NCBI RefSeq assembly: GCF_009857815.1
Contig: NZ_WVVW01000001.1
Span: forward strand, 496,001-560,000
Length of the DNA: 64,000 nt
From: Pseudomaricurvus sp. HS19
GTDB taxonomy: Bacteria > Pseudomonadota > Gammaproteobacteria > Pseudomonadales > Cellvibrionaceae
Direction: 5' to 3'
Shown here piece by piece: positions 58,559 to 64,000 of this stretch. The notes beneath the pieces were generated by a model, which saw nothing but the letters and a program-made list of their open reading frames with translations, had not been told where the DNA came from and did no database searches. The stretch's first letter is position 1. Each line of letters begins with the position of its first letter. Made by a program: the position numbers and the translations under genes.

Positions 58559-59479
58559 ATGCCGGCCGTGTACAGCCGCAAACTGGTGATCGCCATATCG
58601 TCGCGGGCACTGTTTGATATGAGTGACAGTCACCACGTCTATGAACAGGAAGGGCTTGAAGCCTATTCCCATTACCAGATCGCTCACGAAAACGATGTGC
58701 TCGCGCCTGGGGATGCGTTCAATATTGTTAAAAAGTTGCTGCGACTCAACCAGCTGCTGGAGGGGGAGCCCCGGGTAGAGGTGATTCTGCTCTCCCGCAA
58801 CAGCGCCGATACCGGTTTACGGGTCTTTAATTCCATAGAGCACTACGGCCTGACCATCAGCAGGGCCGCTTTTTGTGGCGGCGAGAGTCCCTACCGATAC
58901 GTCACTCCCTTTGGCTGCCATCTGTTCCTGTCCACCGATGCCGACGATGTTCGCAACGCCCTCAATAATGGTATCGCTGCAGCCACCCTGATTGCCTCCA
59001 GCCAGAAATCCGAACACGGGGATCAGCTGCGATTTGCCTTCGATGGCGATGCGGTGCTGTTCTCCGACGAGTCCGAGCGCGTGTTCAAGCAGAAAGGGCT
59101 GGAAGCCTTTACCGAAAAGGAGAAGGCCGAAGCGCACAACCCCCTGATGGGAGGGCCTTTCAAGCAGTTTCTGGCGGCTTTGCAAGGGTTGCAGAAGGAG
59201 TTCGGCGAAGATGCCTCACCCATTCGTACCGCACTGGTGACGGCCCGATCGGCGCCGGCCCACGAGAGGGTAATCCGCACCCTGCGGGATTGGGATATCC
59301 GCATTGATGAGTCACTGTTTCTTGGGGGGCTGGAGAAGGGGGCGTTTCTGAAAGCCTATGGGGCGGACGTATTCTTTGACGACCAGCAGTCCCATTGCGA
59401 GTCCGCGAGAAGCCATGTCGCTACAGGTCATGTTCCACACGGTATTGCTAACGAGCCCCTGCTGCAGTCCCGGGAGTAG
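58559..59479 (+). CDS. 5'-nucleotidase (NT5C1-like)
   Basis: Cytosolic 5'-nucleotidase family related to eukaryotic cN-I; hydrolyses nucleoside monophosphates. HAD-like segments are visible as LVIAISSRALFDMSDSHHVY, ILLSRNSADTGLRVFNSIEHYGL, AFDGDAVLFSDESERVF and FDDQQSHCE. 306 aa. GGGGAAG stands before the ATG. It lies 22 bases after the quinone oxidoreductase and may be co-transcribed. Confidence 0.9.
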   Translation: MPAVYSRKLVIAISSRALFDMSDSHHVYEQEGLEAYSHYQIAHENDVLAPGDAFNIVKKLLRLNQLLEGEPRVEVILLSRNSADTGLRVFNSIEHYGLTISRAAFCGGESPYRYVTPFGCHLFLSTDADDVRNALNNGIAAATLIASSQKSEHGDQLRFAFDGDAVLFSDESERVFKQKGLEAFTEKEKAEAHNPLMGGPFKQFLAALQGLQKEFGEDASPIRTALVTARSAPAHERVIRTLRDWDIRIDESLFLGGLEKGAFLKAYGADVFFDDQQSHCESARSHVATGHVPHGIANEPLLQSRE

Positions 59480-59686
59480 GGCTCACGTACCCTTGGTTTC
59501 GGCTTGCGAAAATACAATAACTAACTGATTTATATTGAGCATCTACCGTTCCGGCTGGCTTGCCTGGTGACCCGTTGAGCGTTTAGTGAGCACTGTTGCA
59601 GCGGCTCTATATAGGCGTGAGTTATAGTTGCGCCCTGGAACTATGTGAAAGTGTGTTAAATACTTGGCAAACCGGAGCGATTCCAT

Positions 59687-59724
59687 CTATTCTTCAAAAG
59701 AATAGCTCGGTATATTTTTATAAT
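59687..59724 (+). promoter_or_regulatory. Candidate cysB promoter with palindrome
   Basis: TATAAT at 59719-59724, 31 bases before the cysB ATG. A perfect palindrome CTATTCTT (59687-59694)-CAA-AAGAATAG (59698-59705) sits where the -35 would be. No good -35 hexamer is seen, so an activator or repressor at the palindrome is plausible. Confidence 0.55.
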
Positions 59725-59731
59725 CGACTAA

Positions 59732-60730
<999 letters not shown>

Positions 60731-60919
60731 GGCGGGTGGTATAGCCCCGGCTCGGCTCGGGCTGACTGAATTGGGGTAAATTGGGGTAAGCTGTCGCCGC
60801 AATGGCAGGGATGGTGTGCCCGGCGTTGCAGGCGCTAAATTGCAGGTGCTAATAGGAAAGCTGTAAAAGAAGGGTTGAGCCATCACTGGTGTGATGGCTG
60901 CAGCCTGGCCGCGGAGGTA

Positions 60920-61255
60920 TCAGAGGAAGTCCAGGTCCGGGTTGTCGTTCATAATCTCTTTCAGTTCTTCCCTCTCACTGGTTTTCTGGTCCAGCACTTC
61001 CTTGACGAACTTGAAATACACCGTGTAGATGCGCGGCTCCTGATCGTCCTCTTCAACCACAAAGAACGGCGCCCGGCTAACGTCATAGCGGCGTGCCAAC
61101 TCCATGCCGGCGCTGTTGAGATCACCCTCATCGGCTACCACAATCTCGTCGATGTATTGCATCTGGCCGCTGCTTTCCAGCTTTTCCAGAACGTCACCGC
61201 ACTTTTTACAGGGGCTGCCGTCGGCGAGAATTTTCTTTACCAGGGTGATCTTCAC
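60920..61255 (-). CDS. Glutaredoxin-like thioredoxin-fold protein
   Basis: 111-aa thioredoxin-fold protein with the CXXC motif Cys16-Lys-Lys-Cys19 near the N-terminus (DGSPCKKC) and a cis-Pro at VSRAPFFVVE. An acidic C-terminal helix ends EIMNDNPDLDFL. It lies 32 bases downstream of cysH on the same strand, as in Pseudomonas (between cysB and cysH), so it may supply electrons or help in sulfur assimilation. Its exact reductant role is inferred only from position. Confidence 0.85.
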   Translation of the reverse strand: MKITLVKKILADGSPCKKCGDVLEKLESSGQMQYIDEIVVADEGDLNSAGMELARRYDVSRAPFFVVEEDDQEPRIYTVYFKFVKEVLDQKTSEREELKEIMNDNPDLDFL

Positions 61256-61287
61256 TGTGTCAGTTCCTTAATACTGCTGCGGTGCGC

Positions 61288-62013
61288 TCAGGACTTGATG
61301 TTGGTACTGTGCAGCCCGCACTCTTTCTTGGTTGCCTCTTCCCACCACCAGCGGCCCTCACGCTCGTGCTGGCCTGGGCCAATGGGGCGTGTGCAGGGCT
61401 CGCAGCCGATGGAAACGAAGCCGCGATCGTGCAGGGCATTATAAGGGACGTCGTTGCTGCGGATATAGTCCCATACCTGCTGCGAGGTCCAGTTCGCCAG
61501 TGGATTGTATTTGGTCAGGCTGCCGTTGGGGCGGGCAAAGACGCGGTCATCCTGAATGACAGGGATCTGGGCGCGGGTCCCAGGGCTCTGGTCGCGGCGC
61601 TGGCCGGTAATCCAGGCCTCCAGCTCGTGCAGCTTGGTGCGCAGTGGCGCGATCTTGCGGATACCGCAGCACTCCTGGTGGTTGTCCTGATAGAAGCTGA
61701 ACAGGCCTTTCTCCTGCACCAGCTCGCGCACCGCCTGGCCATCGGGGCTGACGACATCGATGTAGATGTTGTAGTGATTACGTACAGTTTCGATGAACTG
61801 GTAAGTCTCGGCATGCAGGCGACCGGTATCGAGACAAAATACCTCAATATCCGGATCAATCTTGTGGGCCATGTCGACCAGCACTACATCTTCCGCGCCG
61901 CTGAAGGATATGGCGATGTTGCCATGCTGCTTGATGGCAAATTCCAGAATTTCCTGTGGTGACTGTTGCTGGAGTGCGTTGTCCAGGTCAACCAGATCCA
62001 AGAGTTGCGACAT
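61288..62013 (-). CDS. cysH: Adenosine 5'-phosphosulfate reductase (4Fe-4S type)
   Basis: Reduces APS to sulfite and AMP in assimilatory sulfate reduction. The 4Fe-4S ligands are present: Cys115-Cys116 (QECCGIRK) and Cys204, Cys207 (GCEPCTRP), and the catalytic Cys232 is in KKECGLH. This pattern marks the APS-reducing branch rather than the cluster-free PAPS reductase. [13 protein letters not shown] is the ATP-pyrophosphatase loop. 241 aa. It is transcribed towards the glutaredoxin-like gene and cysB. Confidence 0.96.
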   Translation of the reverse strand: MSQLLDLVDLDNALQQQSPQEILEFAIKQHGNIAISFSGAEDVVLVDMAHKIDPDIEVFCLDTGRLHAETYQFIETVRNHYNIYIDVVSPDGQAVRELVQEKGLFSFYQDNHQECCGIRKIAPLRTKLHELEAWITGQRRDQSPGTRAQIPVIQDDRVFARPNGSLTKYNPLANWTSQQVWDYIRSNDVPYNALHDRGFVSIGCEPCTRPIGPGQHEREGRWWWEEATKKECGLHSTNIKS

Positions 62014-62468
62014 GATCTTATCCTGCTGTCAGGGGGCCGGCACGTGGGCCGGCGGCTAATACGGAAAGAGGAGCGGTAAATGGCCGCGCAGCATAACAAA
62101 GGCTGATCAATCTTAAAAATAATCAACGGTGATAGCCTTATAACCAAACATGTACTGCTTATAGGATCGGGCTTTTCGTCGCCCGCGGTTGCCCGGAATT
62201 ACGATTGGCCGGTGTGATCCGTTCGTCTCTGTGATTTCCGGGTGGGCGGTGATATTTGAGATCAAGGAAAATATGCTGATATCTGGTAAAAACAATATGT
62301 TACAGGTTAAATCTAATGTTATTTATTGGTTGTGGTTACTGGTCTTGGGTGTGGTTCTCAAACTCAAATTGCCAGAGCCGTCGTTAAAGGGTAGATTGCC
62401 TCCCTTTGATTGGCGCAGTGTCTTTCTGTGCCAGCCCGATGGTGCCTGGAATAGCGTAGGAGAGTAGT
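62014..62468. other. Divergent intergenic region cysH-thrH
   Basis: 455 bases without a supported gene; it should carry the promoters for cysH (leftward) and thrH (rightward). The stretch 62090-62340 is AT-rich. The open frame at 62189-62467 has a hydrophobic stretch but no family likeness or ribosome site. A CysB site for cysH is to be expected here, but it is not recognisable by eye. Confidence 0.4.
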
Positions 62469-63086
62469 GTGGAACTGGCATGTTTGGACCTGGAAGGGGT
62501 ACTGATCCCGGAAATCTGGATCGCGTTTGCGGAGAAAACCGGAATTGAGGCTCTGCGCGCGACCACCCGTGACATCCCGGATTACGATGAGCTGATGACC
62601 ATGCGTCTGGCGGAGCTGGACAAGCACAAGCTGGGCCTGAATGAAATTCAGGAGGTTATTTCCACCCTGAGCCCCCTGGAGGGCGCCGCTGACTTTGTAA
62701 ACTGGCTCAGAGAGCGTTTCCAGGTCATCATCCTGTCAGACACCTTCTATGAGTTTGCCGGTCCGCTGATGAAGCAGCTGGGTTACCCGACCCTGTTGTG
62801 CCACAACCTGACTGTGGACGCGACTGGCCGTGTGACCGACTACAACATCCGCCAGGCTAACCCCAAGCGCCAGTCCATTGTGGCCCTGAAGTCGATCTAT
62901 TATCGCACCATCGCCGCCGGTGATTCCTACAACGATACCACCATGCTGGCTGAGGCCGACGCCGGTATCCTGTTCCACGCGCCGGAGAATGTGATCCGCG
63001 AATTCCCGCAGTTTCCTGCGGTGCACACCTATGAAGACCTCAAAAAAGAGTTTATCAAGGCCAGCGTGCGTGACCTGACGCTTTAA
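62469..63086 (+). CDS. thrH: Phosphoserine phosphatase / phosphoserine:homoserine phosphotransferase ThrH
   Basis: HAD-family enzyme able to move phosphate from phosphoserine to homoserine. The first motif is CLDLEGVLIPE (DxDGV-like, with Asp nucleophile and Glu), the second ILSDTFYEF, and the last AAGDSYNDTTML. 205 aa, matching Pseudomonas ThrH. The start is GTG at 62469 behind TAGGAG. It lies between cysH and pabB, as in Pseudomonas, and is convergent with pabB. Confidence 0.94.
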   Translation: MELACLDLEGVLIPEIWIAFAEKTGIEALRATTRDIPDYDELMTMRLAELDKHKLGLNEIQEVISTLSPLEGAADFVNWLRERFQVIILSDTFYEFAGPLMKQLGYPTLLCHNLTVDATGRVTDYNIRQANPKRQSIVALKSIYYRTIAAGDSYNDTTMLAEADAGILFHAPENVIREFPQFPAVHTYEDLKKEFIKASVRDLTL

Positions 63087-63101
63087 ACAGCGCCCGGTTA
63101 T

Positions 63102-63137
63102 CCACAAAAAAGCCCGCACGAGCGGGCTTTTTTGTGG
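63102..63137. terminator. Bidirectional terminator between thrH and pabB
   Basis: CCACAAAAAAGCCCGC / GCGGGCTTTTTTGTGG, a perfect 16-bp stem with an ACGA loop. A/T runs on both sides make it work for both convergent genes. Confidence 0.95.
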
Positions 63138-63164
63138 CTGCAGGTTTTGTAAATTCCGCAGCGC

Positions 63165-64000
63165 TCAGGCAGGTCGAGCCCCGCACTGCTCCAGGGTGTC
63201 CATAATCAGCCGCACTTTGGTGAGGCTTTCCTGATACTCCTGTGTCGGGTCCGAGTCGGCGACGATACCGCCCCCGCCCCATACATAGAGCTGGCCTCCG
63301 CTGGCGACGGCAGTACGAATGGCAATATTGGTGTCCATTTTACCGTCAAAGCCCAGATAACCGATGGCGCCGCAGTAGGCGCCGCGGCGACGGCTTTCCA
63401 GCTCTTCGATAATCTCCATAGCCCTGATTTTTGGGGCCCCGGTGATAGAGCCACCGGGAAAGCTGGCGGCGAGCAGGTCCACAGCCGTCATGTCCGCTCG
63501 CAAGGTTCCTGTGACCGTGCTGACCAGATGATGCACATTGGCGTAACTCTCCAGTGCGAAAAGCTGCGGTGTGGAAACGCTGTGTGCCGTACACACTTTG
63601 CTGAGGTCATTGCGCAGCAGGTCGACGATCATCAGGTTTTCGGCCTGATCCTTGCTGCTGTTAAGCAGTTGTCGGGCTAGCCCTGCATCCTCCTGCGGGT
63701 CAGCGCCACGGCGAATGGTGCCCTTGATGGGCTGCGTCATGACATGGTTCTGGTGGCAGCGAATGAAACGTTCGGGCGAGATGCTCAGAAGGGCGATCTC
63801 ATCGGTTTCAAAGTAGCAGCTGAACGGCGAGGGCAGAGCCTGGCGCAGCTGCTGGTAGGCCGTGAAGGTGTCGCCGGAATAGTGGGCATGGAAGCGTTGC
63901 GCGAAATTCACCTGATAGCAGTCGCCGGCCTGGATGTACTCCTGAATGCGTTCGATGCAGTCGTGGTAATGCCCGGCGCTCATATCGGGGGTAAAGGCGT
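63165..64000 (-). CDS. pabB: Aminodeoxychorismate synthase component I, C-terminal part (5' end outside window)
   Basis: Forms 4-amino-4-deoxychorismate from chorismate and ammonia, on the way to folate. The frame stays open past the ATG at 63983 to the window edge, with the family-like FTPD just before it, so that ATG is internal. Chorismate-binding signatures: CYQVNFAQRF, ISPERFIRC, PIKGTIRRG, NLMIVDLLRNDLSKVC, and the Lys/Glu-rich SFPGGSITGAPKIRAMEIIEELE with GAYCGAIGY. Ends 28 bases from the terminator stem. pabC, the next step, is also in this window. Confidence 0.95.
   Translation of the reverse strand, partial: AFTPDMSAGHYHDCIERIQEYIQAGDCYQVNFAQRFHAHYSGDTFTAYQQLRQALPSPFSCYFETDEIALLSISPERFIRCHQNHVMTQPIKGTIRRGADPQEDAGLARQLLNSSKDQAENLMIVDLLRNDLSKVCTAHSVSTPQLFALESYANVHHLVSTVTGTLRADMTAVDLLAASFPGGSITGAPKIRAMEIIEELESRRRGAYCGAIGYLGFDGKMDTNIAIRTAVASGGQLYVWGGGGIVADSDPTQEYQESLTKVRLIMDTLEQCGARPA

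Noticed and set aside
62189-62467. Open frame between cysH and thrH with a hydrophobic stretch
   Set aside because: No ribosome site or known family; the region is needed for promoters.

Overview
This window is a stretch of chromosome from a Gammaproteobacterium, most likely a marine or salt-adapted member of the Cellvibrionales or a near relative. Three observations support this. Na+-based bioenergetics genes are present (a full Na+-NQR operon, a NhaD antiporter and an N-ATPase-type ATP synthase). Gene orders resemble those of Pseudomonas (gap-nqr-apbE-nqrM-sthA; mltF/purL divergent; maf/yceD-rpmF-plsX-fabD-fabG-acpP-fabF-pabC-mltG-tmk-holB-pilZ-tatD; cysB-grx-cysH-thrH-pabB). Coding is dense, GC-rich and without insertion sequences. 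I see no tRNA, rRNA, CRISPR, IS or prophage genes. The taxon is inferred from gene content, not from a marker search.

Layout. 1-541: the 3' end of a long-form GAPDH and its terminator. 1069-9679: nqrABCDEF, then the flavin transferase apbE, the assembly factor nqrM and the transhydrogenase sthA. 9912-13645: an adrenodoxin-type ferredoxin, a class II aldolase-like protein, a DUF1653 protein, tadA and mltF. 14342-22417: purL, nhaD, an FKBP isomerase, and a PiT phosphate permease with its DUF47 partner. 22487-28775: a nine-gene second F-type ATPase, atpD-C-Q-B-E-F-A-G in N-ATPase order but without atpR (eight products recognised plus the AtpI/AtpQ-like one counted among them). 28917-37770: an RND pump with its adaptor, a DEAD-box helicase, two unrecognised proteins, a metallo-beta-lactamase-fold protein and a CnoX-like thioredoxin-TPR chaperedoxin. 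37922-49899: the maf/yceD ribosomal-protein and fatty-acid cluster running through to tatD, interrupted by an antisense rluA. 49908-54159: a glycosyltransferase/PAP2 pair, a dimeric-dUTPase-like protein, mdh and bcp. 54204-54961: a long non-coding stretch before a GAF-AraC regulator. 56028-59479: an isolated yajC, a D-cysteine desulfhydrase-like protein, a quinone oxidoreductase and a 5'-nucleotidase. 59756-64000: cysB, a glutaredoxin-like protein, cysH, thrH and the 3' part of pabB.

How the genes work together. Na+-NQR pumps Na+ during NADH oxidation, ApbE and NqrM mature it, and NhaD lets Na+ back out against H+, so a sodium cycle is well supported. The second ATPase sits in this setting, but its c subunit lacks the usual Na+ ligands (Met30 and Leu65 at the Gln/Glu and Thr positions) and the operon lacks atpR. 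It therefore looks like an H+-type derivative of the N-ATPase family, and its alpha subunit has Arg in place of the P-loop Lys. This is the most unusual element of the window.

Regulatory features that stand out are: a consensus sigma-70 promoter 9 bases before the yceD start (a possible leaderless mRNA), an acpP promoter lying inside a perfect inverted repeat, an 8-3-8 palindrome at the cysB promoter, a 10-bp tandem repeat before nqrA, and a long two-tier hairpin just before yajC.
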